Shown here: positions 5,097 to 11,666 of the stretch, in pieces
How the letters are laid out: every line of letters starts with the position of its first letter
Position numbering within the stretch: the stretch's first letter is position 1
Assembly: GCA_025450475.1 (NCBI GenBank)
Contig: JANWHJ010000012.1
Location: 1 to 11,790 of the forward strand
DNA: 11,790 nt
Source of the DNA: Nitrososphaera sp.
GTDB taxonomy: Archaea > Thermoproteota > Nitrososphaeria > Nitrososphaerales > Nitrososphaeraceae
Reading direction: 5' to 3'
Position numbers and translations under genes: made by a program
Notes under the pieces: generated by a model
Told to the model about the DNA's origin: nothing
What the model saw: the letters and a program-made list of their open reading frames with translations, nothing else
Databases searched by the model: none

Positions 5097-6911
5097 CTAC
5101 TTTCTTGTTTCGTTTACGTAGAATATCGATTCGTTTCTCCTGAGCGCGACGCCGGCGGCAAGGTTGAGTATCGAGCTGCACAACCTAGCTGCATCAGGCT
5201 CTTCACCTTCGCTGTTGCCTGCGAGCACTAAATGTAGCTTAATGCAAGAGCCAAGTACGTCGCCAAGTTCTTGGTTCACAGTCGCAGTGTATGGCCGCAG
5301 CGCACCCCGGAATACATCGGCCCTGGCCCTAATCATGCCAGAAATCTTTTTGCCGACCGGCGAGTCAGGCCCAACAATGACGATCGTGCCCTTGGAATCT
5401 TTGTACTTTGTAGGTTCTCTACTCGCGCCTTGGGGAGCCATAGCGTTCACCGCTTCTTTTGTAATTAGGCCAGGCGTGTAGATGAAATTGTCAACTAGCG
5501 CGTCCCACTGCTTCCTTGAAAGTGAGTTGAACGCGGCGTTATAGTCGTAATCGCCTGTGAAATGAATGATAGAGTCAATCCCGCCGAACTTTGATCGTGC
5601 GATGTCGAATATTTTCCTAACACTTTCTTCGTCTAGCATATTGATGACGTGGCTGTGGAACTCGTTATACTCAACCATGTCGCGAGGGTTGTTTGTAAGA
5701 ACTATTGTCTGCTTTGCTCCCGCGCCCTGTGCAAGCTTTGCGACCTGTTTGACCCTTTCAACGTCCTTCTTTGCAGACGAGCTATTTGTGATCACTACGA
5801 CTTTGTCCTTCATGTCAGGTTGTGCAGGACCGTCGACTGCCGTCCCGACAGTTGGCTTGACAGGATAGAACACGCGGTCGTTTGGGATGACCCTGCCGTT
5901 GATGAGCTTACTAATCTTCTCGTCGCACAGATTCATGATCATTTCCGCCACGTCCTCCTGCCTCAGGAACTCTCCGTCTACTATCATTTTGCTAGTATTG
6001 TTCTGTATCTTTTCGGCAATTTCCTGCATCTTGGCTAGCGCGCCTGCAACGGTCTGTGAAAGGCTCTTGACATTTTCTTCAGATTCCTGCTCACGTGCCT
6101 TTGTGATTTCTACTGCGACCTGCCGGCAGCCTCTAGCGACGACATCGTCTGCCTCGCCTAATAAGGGAAGCGCGCCGGCGGTGACCCTCTCAACCTCCAC
6201 AGAGCTGAGACCTGGGTAGCCTCCTACTCTCAGAAACTCTGCAGCCGCCTTCGGATAGACCGTCTTGTAGATTCTGTCAGAGTGGACAGGCCCGGGGTTT
6301 GTAGAGATCGAGCAAATGTCCCTCTCTGCCAACTCCCACGCAAGTGCTTCTGCAAGCCGGTTCTTGGCTCCCTGCGCTGCAGTGTAGGGTGTCCTGAACC
6401 TGTAAGGCCTCTGCTCGTAGCGGTTCTCCTCGGTGAAAAAGGTCGAAATCGTGATAATCCTGCCGCCTTTTTCCATCGCGCTTAGGCCTCTAGCAGAAGT
6501 CCAGAATGTGCCAGTTAGGTGGATTCCTACTGCATCGCGAAATTCTTTTACATCTGCGTTTGTAAAAGTCTTTACCGGCCCGGAGACGCCGGCGTTGTTG
6601 ACGATGATGTCGACCCTACCAAACTGCTTTTTCAGGCTTTCAAACATTGAGTTGACGCCTACTTCGTCAGCGACATCGATTCCGGAGAAAACCGCGATAT
6701 TGCCGGAGGAACCTGCCGAAGCAATTATCTCTTTTAGAATGTCAGCTGTCTGGTCGAGAGGTTCTTTCCTCCTGCCCATTATGACAATATTTGCACCGGC
6801 TTCGGCAAACTTTTTTGCTATCGCCTGTCCTATTCCGGTCCCGCTGCCGGTAATAACGACGGTTTTACCACCAAATTTTAAGCCTGACTTGAGAGATGGC
6901 TGTTTTTCCAC
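5097..6911 (-). CDS. Tandem two-domain short-chain dehydrogenase/reductase protein
   Basis: A 604-residue protein with two SDR (Rossmann) domains in one chain. Domain 1 (about 15-260) has the cofactor loop TGSGTGIG (21-28), the aspartate of GIDV (77-80), NNAG (105-108), the catalytic Ser in ITIST (156) and Tyr176 in PYTAAQ. The position four after the Tyr, normally the active-site Lys, is Gln180. NPGPVHSDRI (205-214) follows. Residues 261-365 are a mostly helical linker. Domain 2 (about 366-604) has a degenerate cofactor loop (VVVITNSSSA) and no NNAG or YxxxK, so it is probably structural. This plan, one active-type SDR plus one degenerate SDR, and the PGPxxSDRI element match the N-terminal half of Chloroflexus malonyl-CoA reductase, which reduces malonate semialdehyde. 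That similarity is recalled, not computed. The GTG start at 6911 is the only one after an upstream in-frame stop. Transcribed from its own promoter. Confidence 0.85.
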   Translation of the reverse strand: MEKQPSLKSGLKFGGKTVVITGSGTGIGQAIAKKFAEAGANIVIMGRRKEPLDQTADILKEIIASAGSSGNIAVFSGIDVADEVGVNSMFESLKKQFGRVDIIVNNAGVSGPVKTFTNADVKEFRDAVGIHLTGTFWTSARGLSAMEKGGRIITISTFFTEENRYEQRPYRFRTPYTAAQGAKNRLAEALAWELAERDICSISTNPGPVHSDRIYKTVYPKAAAEFLRVGGYPGLSSVEVERVTAGALPLLGEADDVVARGCRQVAVEITKAREQESEENVKSLSQTVAGALAKMQEIAEKIQNNTSKMIVDGEFLRQEDVAEMIMNLCDEKISKLINGRVIPNDRVFYPVKPTVGTAVDGPAQPDMKDKVVVITNSSSAKKDVERVKQVAKLAQGAGAKQTIVLTNNPRDMVEYNEFHSHVINMLDEESVRKIFDIARSKFGGIDSIIHFTGDYDYNAAFNSLSRKQWDALVDNFIYTPGLITKEAVNAMAPQGASREPTKYKDSKGTIVIVGPDSPVGKKISGMIRARADVFRGALRPYTATVNQELGDVLGSCIKLHLVLAGNSEGEEPDAARLCSSILNLAAGVALRRNESIFYVNETRK

Positions 6912-6932
6912 AAAGTTGCCACTTTTCTACGA

Positions 6933-6941
6933 CTATTAAAG
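6933..6941 (-). promoter_or_regulatory. TATA box of the tandem SDR gene
   Basis: On the minus strand CTTTAATAG is centred 26 bases before the GTG start at 6911, giving a leaderless transcript that begins at or next to the GTG. It shows that the SDR gene is not simply the third gene of the preceding operon. Confidence 0.5.
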
Positions 6942-6986
6942 TTAACTTCACCATGGACAATAGTCATGAACAACGTTGTAGAAAGA

Positions 6987-7388
6987 TCACGACTGGTTGC
7001 CAGGTCCGCGATTTCTTGCCTTGATGTGCCACGCTATCCTGTCGGCGATCTCCAGCATCGTCTGGTTGAAAAAGGCATCTTCGTGGACCCACTTGCCATA
7101 GATCCGGATGTGGTCAGTCAGCGGGTCTACCCTGATCTCGCCTTCGCGCAGCATGACTTCTTTCAGCATCTCGGTCAGCTTCGCATCTGCCTGCAATGCT
7201 TCGGCAAACTTGTCGGCACTAGTCCATCTGACCCCGACTATGCGCTTGCTACCAAAGCGGCCTCTAGTAACGGGCTTGCATCTTGCAAGGAATCTGTCGT
7301 TTTCATTGCCCTCGCTTTTCAGGATATAGTGTGCCTGGTAATATTGTAATGAGCCATAGGGTAGTGGGACTGGGTCTTGCTTTGGCAT
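6987..7388 (-). CDS. Small protein of unknown function, second gene of a two-gene operon
   Basis: I do not recognise this 133-residue protein. It begins MPKQDPVPLPYGSLQYYQAH, then has a basic middle (RFLARCKPVTRGRFGSKRI, residues 32-50), a VGVRWTSADKF strand-helix, a helix near 60-80, the acidic-aromatic RVDPLTDHIRIYGKWVHED (86-104) and a C-terminal helix. It is soluble with no signal or membrane segment. The ATG at 7388 starts one base after the stop of the preceding gene and has an AGAGG motif (7396-7400) 7 bases upstream, so translation is probably coupled; this start is preferred to the ATG at 7415, which lies inside that gene. The LPYGS motif followed by a Tyr-Tyr and a His also occurs in the upstream partner, which suggests a related fold or a common ligand. 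Confidence 0.7.
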   Translation of the reverse strand: MPKQDPVPLPYGSLQYYQAHYILKSEGNENDRFLARCKPVTRGRFGSKRIVGVRWTSADKFAEALQADAKLTEMLKEVMLREGEIRVDPLTDHIRIYGKWVHEDAFFNQTMLEIADRIAWHIKARNRGPGNQS

Positions 7389-7389
7389 T

Positions 7390-7683
7390 TCAATTCCTCT
7401 GCAATATCTGGACAAAGTCGATGTTTTTGCCCCTGATTTCGATCACCCCCTTATTTGTCACGAGCCTTGAGGACAACGCAAAGTTATGGCTATAGTAAGC
7501 TTCTTCACGTTCTAGCTTGTGTGATCCGTACGGAAGCGCTTCGCAGTCAACTCCTTCTTTCTTTATTTCCTGCTCCAGCTTTTCGCGCACGTCTACCCTA
7601 TTTGTCATGATGGGCTCAGCGTCGCCGTCACCGTGTTCCTCTTCGTGTGAATCAATATGGGAAGAGTTACGTGTGTGTTTCAC
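7390..7683 (-). CDS. Small acidic/histidine-rich protein of unknown function, first gene of the operon
   Basis: I do not recognise this 97-residue protein. The N-terminal 25 residues are rich in His, Glu and Asp (HIDSHEEEHGDGDAE, residues 9-23), which could bind metal or be disordered. A charged helix follows (VDVREKLEQEIKKEG, 30-44), then EALPYGSHKLEREEAYYSHN (48-67) and two likely strands (RLVTNKGVIEIRGK, 73-86) ending in DFVQILQRN. The GTG at 7683 is chosen because it lies about 28 bases from a TATA box; a TTG at 7710 would place that box inside the gene, and an ATG at 7608 would drop the acidic segment. One base separates its stop from the next ATG, and both products share an LPYGS motif. 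Confidence 0.6.
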   Translation of the reverse strand: MKHTRNSSHIDSHEEEHGDGDAEPIMTNRVDVREKLEQEIKKEGVDCEALPYGSHKLEREEAYYSHNFALSSRLVTNKGVIEIRGKNIDFVQILQRN

Positions 7684-7706
7684 TGCAACTCGTAAAATTG
7701 CCGCCC

Positions 7707-7715
7707 ACAATTAAA
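7707..7715 (-). promoter_or_regulatory. TATA box of the two-gene operon of unknowns
   Basis: On the minus strand ATTTAATTG is centred 28 bases before the GTG at 7683, predicting a leaderless transcript. It lies immediately after the purE stop, so the operon has its own promoter although purine transcripts could also read into it. Confidence 0.45.
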
Positions 7716-7717
7716 TT

Positions 7718-8242
7718 CTACTGCTTTGTTCTTTTCAAGTAGTTCTCTACACCTGATTTTTCCAGCCTGCCGACCTTTTTCAGCACTCCCAACTCTAGGT
7801 CGCGCTTATATTCTTCGACCTTTTTTGCAATTTCGAGGTGCTTAACCGCCAAGATCTGGCAGGCAAGTATGCCTGCATTCTTGGCGCCGTTTATTGACAT
7901 CGTCGCGACCGGCACGCCAGGCGGCATTTGCCAAATCGACAGAAGTGAATCGAGCCCTTCGAGGCTCTTTGTCTTGATCGGTACGCCAATTACCGGCAAC
8001 GGAGTCAGCGACGCTACCATGCCCGGAAGGTGAGCGGCCCCTCCCGCTCCTGCAATGATCACCTTGATGCCCTTCTTCTTGGCGCATGAAGCATAGTCCA
8101 CCATCCTCTTTGCTGTCCTATGCGCCGACACTATTGTAATCTCATTGGGGACGCAAAACGAGTCTAATACCTCCTTCGCTTCCTTCATTACCTGCAGGTC
8201 CGAGTCGCTTCCCATTAGGATGCCAACTAGAGCTTTTTTCAT
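7718..8242 (-). CDS. purE: N5-carboxyaminoimidazole ribonucleotide mutase, class I PurE
   Basis: Converts N5-CAIR to CAIR in de novo purine synthesis, acting directly after PurK. The 174 residues carry all class I motifs: MGSDSD (10-15), SAHRT (39-43) with the catalytic His41, GAGGAAHLPGM (65-75), IGVP (85-88) and SIWQMPPGVPVAT (102-114). These positions form the substrate pocket of the octameric enzyme. The C-terminal 30 residues (from about 140) form a basic helical extension. The gene overlaps the end of purK by four bases (ATGA) and has a GGAGGG ribosome-binding motif ending 6 bases before its ATG, so the two are co-translated. The presence of PurK agrees with a class I mutase and argues against the AIR carboxylase (class II) form. 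Confidence 0.95.
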   Translation of the reverse strand: MKKALVGILMGSDSDLQVMKEAKEVLDSFCVPNEITIVSAHRTAKRMVDYASCAKKKGIKVIIAGAGGAAHLPGMVASLTPLPVIGVPIKTKSLEGLDSLLSIWQMPPGVPVATMSINGAKNAGILACQILAVKHLEIAKKVEEYKRDLELGVLKKVGRLEKSGVENYLKRTKQ

Positions 8243-9420
8243 TCTCCGCCCTCCATCGGAACAATCTCGACCGCCTTTCTAGCCTTTGTAGCGCGTGCGT
8301 TGGCCTCCTTCAAGGTCCTGCCCGTGGCGACAATATGACCCAACTTGCGCCGTGGCTTGCTAGTTTTCTTCCCATATATGTAAAGTTTGATTCCCGGGAC
8401 GCCTAGCAGCCGCATTAGCCCTCTCACTGCGTAAGGCCCATTTGAATTTTCGGCACCCAGTATGTTGACCATAACTGCCGGCGATAGCAGTTCCGGCTTT
8501 GACAATGGGAGGTCAAGCACTGCACGCAGGTGTTGCTCAAACTGAGAGACAGAACATGCCTCATTTGTGTAATGGCCAGAGTTGTGAGGCCGCGGGGCGA
8601 TCTCGTTTACCAGTACTTCGCCCTTTTTCGTGACAAACATTTCTATTCCGAAAATCCCTGCGCCGTGCAGCACCCCCATCGTCTTTTCTGCCACCTTTTT
8701 CGCTCTCAACTCTACTTTGCGGCTAATTCGCGCAGGCACTATAGTGGTATCAAGTATTCCATATTTGTGAATGTTTTCGGCCGCTGGGAATGCCTCTATC
8801 TGGCCGGTCGGATTGCGGGCGACCATGATAGATATTTCTTTTGTGAACGGCACGAATTTTTCCAGCATGCATTCCCTGCCCCCAAAATACTGATATGCTT
8901 CGTGAACCTTGTTCTTCGAGGTTATCAAGAAGTTCCCCTTCCCGTCGTACGAGTCTTCACAGGCCTTGAGTATGGCTGGAAAGCCGAACTTGTGGCACAA
9001 TTCACTTAGATGCTCTTCCGAGCGCACAAGCTCAAATTGGGGCACAGCGATCCTGTGATCTTGGAGGAATACCTTTTGCCGGTGCTTGTTTTGGATTATC
9101 CGCAGAGTCTCCGGAGCCGGCCTCACCGGGAACCTCCTTGCTTCTAGCTTTTGTAGAGCCACGGAATTTGCCAGCTCGATTTCGTAGGTTAAGACATCAC
9201 ATTTTTCTGCGAGTTTCATTATCGCGTTTTCGTCTTTAAAGTCAGCCACTATTTGCTCATCTGCTATCCTTGAAGCCGGGCACCCCACTGTAGGGTCTAA
9301 GATAATGACTTTTAAAGACATGCGGCTTGCCTCATGAGCGATCATCTTGCCCAGCTGTCCCCCGCCAATAATGCCGACACAGATTGGACTGTCCATGGCA
9401 AGGAGGTCGCTACCAAACAT
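8239..9420 (-). CDS. purK: N5-carboxyaminoimidazole ribonucleotide synthetase (PurK)
   Basis: An ATP-grasp enzyme that carboxylates AIR with bicarbonate and ATP to give N5-CAIR, the substrate of PurE. The 393 residues have the pre-ATP-grasp Rossmann part with GIIGGGQLGKM (16-26) and LDP (41-43), then the ATP-grasp region: FGFPAILKA (145-153), the glycine-rich YDGKGN (158-163), EKFVPFTKEIS (187-197), and the metal-binding and substrate segment GIEMFV and VNEIAPRPHNSGHYT (271-285). The C-terminal domain has KPRRKLGHI (355-363). The ATG at 9420 is used because a TATA-like element lies 32 bases upstream; the ATG at 9396 would drop eight residues and begins only shortly before the first strand. 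It leads the purK-purE operon and is divergent from purC. Confidence 0.94.
   Translation of the reverse strand: MFGSDLLAMDSPICVGIIGGGQLGKMIAHEASRMSLKVIILDPTVGCPASRIADEQIVADFKDENAIMKLAEKCDVLTYEIELANSVALQKLEARRFPVRPAPETLRIIQNKHRQKVFLQDHRIAVPQFELVRSEEHLSELCHKFGFPAILKACEDSYDGKGNFLITSKNKVHEAYQYFGGRECMLEKFVPFTKEISIMVARNPTGQIEAFPAAENIHKYGILDTTIVPARISRKVELRAKKVAEKTMGVLHGAGIFGIEMFVTKKGEVLVNEIAPRPHNSGHYTNEACSVSQFEQHLRAVLDLPLSKPELLSPAVMVNILGAENSNGPYAVRGLMRLLGVPGIKLYIYGKKTSKPRRKLGHIVATGRTLKEANARATKARKAVEIVPMEGGE
8249..8254 (-). promoter_or_regulatory. Shine-Dalgarno motif of purE inside purK
   Basis: GGAGGG on the minus strand lies 6 bases before the purE ATG and within the last codons of purK. Leading genes in this window have no such motif, which points to separate modes of initiation for first and internal genes. 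Confidence 0.55.
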
Positions 9421-9448
9421 TGGCTTGGTCTAGCTGGTTCTTAGCGGC

Positions 9449-9456
9449 GTTAAAAA
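9449..9456 (-). promoter_or_regulatory. TATA box of the purK-purE operon
   Basis: On the minus strand TTTTTAAC is preceded by GAAAGA, a possible BRE, and lies about 32 bases before the purK ATG at 9420. Transcription should begin with a leader of about five bases. Confidence 0.45.
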
Positions 9457-9474
9457 TCTTTCAGATAGATTTTT
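9452..9474. repeat. Perfect inverted repeat spanning the divergent purK/purC promoters
   Basis: AAAAATCT (9452-9459) and AGATTTTT (9467-9474) are perfect 8-base inverted copies separated by TTCAGAT. Each arm holds part of one BRE/TATA element. The symmetry may therefore arise only from two similar promoters facing apart, or it may be an operator for coordinated control of both purine transcripts. Confidence 0.5.
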
Positions 9475-9479
9475 TATTG
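9471..9479 (+). promoter_or_regulatory. TATA box of purC
   Basis: TTTTTATTG is preceded by GATAGA, a possible BRE, and is centred 25 bases before the purC ATG at 9500, so the transcript is predicted to be leaderless. It lies back to back with the purK box, about 22 bases centre to centre. Confidence 0.5.
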
Positions 9480-9499
9480 CATGCAAAGTATTCACAGCG

Positions 9500-10324
9500 A
9501 TGAGGCTCCTTCGCAAGGGTAAGGTCAAGGACATCTATGAGATTGGCGACGAGGACATACTCTTCCACTTCTCCGATCGCGTTTCCGCCTTTGACGTTCA
9601 GATGGCTACGCCGGTCCCGCGGAAGGGCGAGGTACTCTGCAAATTCGGGGAGTTCTGGTTCGACGTGCTTCGGACGCCTCACCATATGGTAAGGGTGATC
9701 GACAAAGACAAGATGCAGGTCAGGAGGCTCGAAATGATACCTATCGAATGCGTGGTAAGAGGATACTATTACGGTAGCTTTGTAGAACGTTACAAGGAAC
9801 GCAAGGACTTGCCAAACTTCAAGCCTATTCTGGCGTCAAAACTGCCGAGGCCTATTTTCGACCCTTCGACAAAGTCAGAGGAGCACGATATGCCAATAGG
9901 GAAAGAGCAGGCAGTATCTTCCGGCATAGTGTCAAGCGGGGACTATGACTACCTCGAAAAGACCTCGATATCTCTTTTTGAAAAGATGAGCGGAATAGTA
10001 GAGAAGGCCGGATTCATGATAGCAGACGTCAAGTTCGAGTTCGGCAGAAACGAGCAAGGCAACATCTTGCTTGGCGACTCGCTTGGACCTGACGAATACC
10101 GGCTTTGGCTCAAGACCGACTACCAGCCCGGCAAGGTCCAAGAAAGCTATGACAAGCAGCTACTACGGGACTGGCTCATCAAGACGGGGTTCAAAGACAA
10201 AGTGGACAAGCTGGCCAAAGAGGGCAAGAAACCAGAATCGCCGCAAGTCAGCTCAGAAATCGCAAACGAGCTGAGCCGGAGGTACATCCTGGCATACGAG
10301 CGCATCAGTGGTCGCAAGTCATAG
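9500..10324 (+). CDS. purC: Phosphoribosylaminoimidazole-succinocarboxamide synthase (SAICAR synthetase)
   Basis: Joins CAIR and aspartate with ATP hydrolysis to give SAICAR, the step after PurE. The 274 residues are close to usual length. The N-terminal GKVKDIYE (7-14) and FSDRVSAFD (24-32) form the nucleotide pocket. Family signature 1 is MIPIECVVRGYYYGS (79-93), with VVRGYYYGS well conserved, and signature 2 is IADVKFEFG (174-182). TKSEEHD (124-130), DSLGPDEYR (193-201) and SYDKQLLRDWL (216-226) complete the substrate and metal sites. The start at 9500 gives the standard MRLLRKGKVKD beginning. Divergent promoters link it to purK-purE, so one region can control three consecutive enzymes. 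No further purine gene follows it. Confidence 0.95.
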   Translation: MRLLRKGKVKDIYEIGDEDILFHFSDRVSAFDVQMATPVPRKGEVLCKFGEFWFDVLRTPHHMVRVIDKDKMQVRRLEMIPIECVVRGYYYGSFVERYKERKDLPNFKPILASKLPRPIFDPSTKSEEHDMPIGKEQAVSSGIVSSGDYDYLEKTSISLFEKMSGIVEKAGFMIADVKFEFGRNEQGNILLGDSLGPDEYRLWLKTDYQPGKVQESYDKQLLRDWLIKTGFKDKVDKLAKEGKKPESPQVSSEIANELSRRYILAYERISGRKS

Positions 10325-10474
10325 CTCAATTTCAGAACCAATTTGACCACCTTCTGTCGGCGTACACGCTCAAGCTGGCACCATGACTTGCCACCGGACG
10401 CTGCAGACCAGGCAATTGCAACAGCTGTCAGATTGTTATTATATTTACCATATTGCTCTTAATATTAGCCCAAT

Positions 10475-10520
10475 GATACAATTGACATAGCTATTCTAAG
10501 ATATGCGATACAACGACATA
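10475..10520. repeat. Imperfect direct repeat upstream of the ArsR-type gene
   Basis: GATACAATTGACATA (10475-10489) recurs as GATACAACGACATA (10507-10520), with start points 32 bases apart, about three turns of B-DNA. The copies lie on one helix face about 80-125 bases before the regulator gene. They could be paired binding sites, possibly for autoregulation. Confidence 0.35.
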
Positions 10521-10570
10521 ACGATGGCTATAACATTTAACAACTAGGACAAAACTAACTGATGTCCACC

Positions 10571-10580
10571 TTTACTATAC
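10571..10580 (+). promoter_or_regulatory. TATA box of the ArsR-type regulator gene
   Basis: TTTACTATAC is centred 26-27 bases before the ATG at 10602 and predicts a leaderless transcript. Confidence 0.45.
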
Positions 10581-10601
10581 AAAGCTAGTTTTAACGTCAC
10601 G

Positions 10602-11177
10602 ATGGCTGATACCCTTTTCCAGAAGGAAGTCAAGATAAGAAGAGTGACCACACTTGGATATTCGGAAGCGCAGGCGCTAAACGATCCTGTCAGAATAAGA
10701 ATCCTTGAAATCCTAAACCACCAGCAAATGTCTGCGGACGAAATCGCCAAAGCGCTTGGCAGCTCCGGCTACAAGAAGGCGACAACCACGATTCGGCACC
10801 ATCTGGATACACTGAAAGGGGCCGGCCTGATCGAAGCCACTAGGATGGTCGAAGTGAGAGGTGCGGTGATGAAATACTATGCGCCCACCATCCGCGCGTT
10901 CAGCTATGACGCGCCGGATCTTGAAAAGCACACAAGACTGATAGACGATGCCGGCAAGAAGTTACTCAAGGTCATGAAAAGCATAATTGAAGACAAGAAG
11001 TTTGCCGCGGCATTTACTGGGAAGAAGGTCTGCGGCCAGTGCGAGAGTGACCACTATGAGCAATATGTCGCACTCGTAATATTGAACTCAGCCCTTGCAA
11101 AGGCAATGGAAAGAATAGAACATGGAGAAATGGCTGCTGTTAAGGAGCGGCCTAGAAAACAGCTTATTCTACGGTAA
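10602..11177 (+). CDS. ArsR-type winged-helix transcriptional regulator with a C-terminal extension
   Basis: A 191-residue predicted DNA-binding regulator. Residues 22-100 form an ArsR/HTH_20-type winged helix: ALNDPVRIRILEIL (25-38), the helix-turn-helix SADEIAKALG...KATTTIRHHLDTLKGAGLIEA (44-79), and a wing containing GAVMKYYAPT (87-96). Residues 105-135 are a likely helix for dimerisation. The C-terminal part contains KKVCGQCESDHYEQYVALVI (141-160), where Cys144, Cys147 and His151 could bind a metal, followed by a helix and a basic tail. Classical ArsR metal-binding motifs in the recognition helix are absent, so the ligand is unknown. It is transcribed alone. Its last 14 bases overlap the end of the convergent DUF371 gene. 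Repeats upstream may be its own operator. No target gene can be deduced. Confidence 0.85.
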   Translation: MADTLFQKEVKIRRVTTLGYSEAQALNDPVRIRILEILNHQQMSADEIAKALGSSGYKKATTTIRHHLDTLKGAGLIEATRMVEVRGAVMKYYAPTIRAFSYDAPDLEKHTRLIDDAGKKLLKVMKSIIEDKKFAAAFTGKKVCGQCESDHYEQYVALVILNSALAKAMERIEHGEMAAVKERPRKQLILR

Positions 11178-11583
11178 TTCGAAATATCCCCTTTGTGTCC
11201 TTGTCCTGTAGCATCAGGACCATATTTCTCGGCACGTCGGAAGAAGCTTTGTCGCACCTGACCGACATTGTGCGAGGGCAGACAAAGCTAGTCTTGCGTA
11301 TTACGATGTCGTGGGGATTTTGTAGGGTGAACCGGTCATTTCCCCTGCCGTGTGTGACGAAAGACTCGTTTCCGACCATTATCTCTACTCTTACCGTAGA
11401 GTCGCTGGAGACCAGCCTGCGCCTTAGAGTTTCATCAAGGGTGGAACACGCCTTGTTCGCCCGAACCCCAATGATGCAGTCACCCCTGAGAGTCAGGCGT
11501 TCTTCCTTAGTGATCTCAATTGTCTTGCCATGGAGCGACTGGACGTTAGGATGGCCATAGAACGTCACTTCATCCTGAACCAT
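11164..11583 (-). CDS. DUF371 family protein
   Basis: A 139-residue archaeal protein of the DUF371 family, conserved but without an assigned function. It has the typical opening MVQDEVTFYGHPNVQSLHGK (1-20), then TIEITKEERLTLRGDCIIGV (21-40), ANKACSTLD (42-50), THGRG (77-81), DIVIRKTSFV (92-101), and the conserved CPRTMSVRCDKASSDVPR (102-119). Cys36, Cys46, Cys102 and Cys110 are noteworthy. Family proteins are soluble. The ATG at 11583 is chosen because a TATA box lies 27 bases upstream; the frame also opens at an ATG at 11619, but that would put the promoter inside the gene and add 12 residues foreign to the family start. It is divergent from the proteasome alpha gene and overlaps the ArsR-type gene at its 3' end. 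Confidence 0.85.
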   Translation of the reverse strand: MVQDEVTFYGHPNVQSLHGKTIEITKEERLTLRGDCIIGVRANKACSTLDETLRRRLVSSDSTVRVEIMVGNESFVTHGRGNDRFTLQNPHDIVIRKTSFVCPRTMSVRCDKASSDVPRNMVLMLQDKDTKGIFRITVE

Positions 11584-11604
11584 ATAGAAATCCCTGAATT
11601 GAAC

Positions 11605-11615
11605 GATATTAAATA
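11605..11615 (-). promoter_or_regulatory. TATA box of the DUF371 gene
   Basis: On the minus strand TATTTAATATC is centred 27 bases before the ATG at 11583, so the mRNA should be leaderless. It also fixes the start of the gene. Confidence 0.5.
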
Positions 11616-11657
11616 CCAAGCTTGCATTTACTTTTGACCAGGGTGCTCATAGTTAGG

Positions 11658-11666
11658 CTTAAATTG
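11658..11666 (+). promoter_or_regulatory. TATA box of the proteasome alpha gene
   Basis: GCTTAAATT is centred about 28 bases before the TTG start at 11690 and predicts a leaderless mRNA. Confidence 0.45.

Larger units (their letters stand above)
10325..10601. other. Intergenic region between purC and the ArsR-type regulator
   Basis: This 277-base stretch has no plausible coding frame. Its first 105 bases are of ordinary composition and hold a TGGCA/TGCCA inverted repeat (10376-10393) and two adjacent palindromes, GCAATTGC (10412-10419) and ACAGCTGT (10421-10428). From 10430 it becomes AT-rich, with several TATA-like stretches and an imperfect direct repeat (10475-10520). It could hold operator sites or a small RNA; nothing identifies one. 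Confidence 0.45.

Noticed and set aside
5566..6939. Several plus-strand open frames of 100-168 codons opposite the SDR gene
   Set aside because: They are low-complexity antisense products of an SDR coding sequence with clear motifs on the minus strand.
7389..7415. Nine extra codons at the start of the second small unknown protein (ATG at 7415)
   Set aside because: The ATG at 7388 has a ribosome-binding motif at proper distance and follows the upstream stop by one base; the longer form would overlap the upstream gene.
8530..9009. A plus-strand open frame of 159 codons within purK
   Set aside because: It is the antisense of conserved ATP-grasp sequence of PurK; no promoter or ribosome-binding motif precedes it.
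10350..10430. Possible tRNA or structured RNA in the GC-richer part of the region after purC
   Set aside because: No T-arm consensus, acceptor pairing or cloverleaf could be found; only short palindromes are present.
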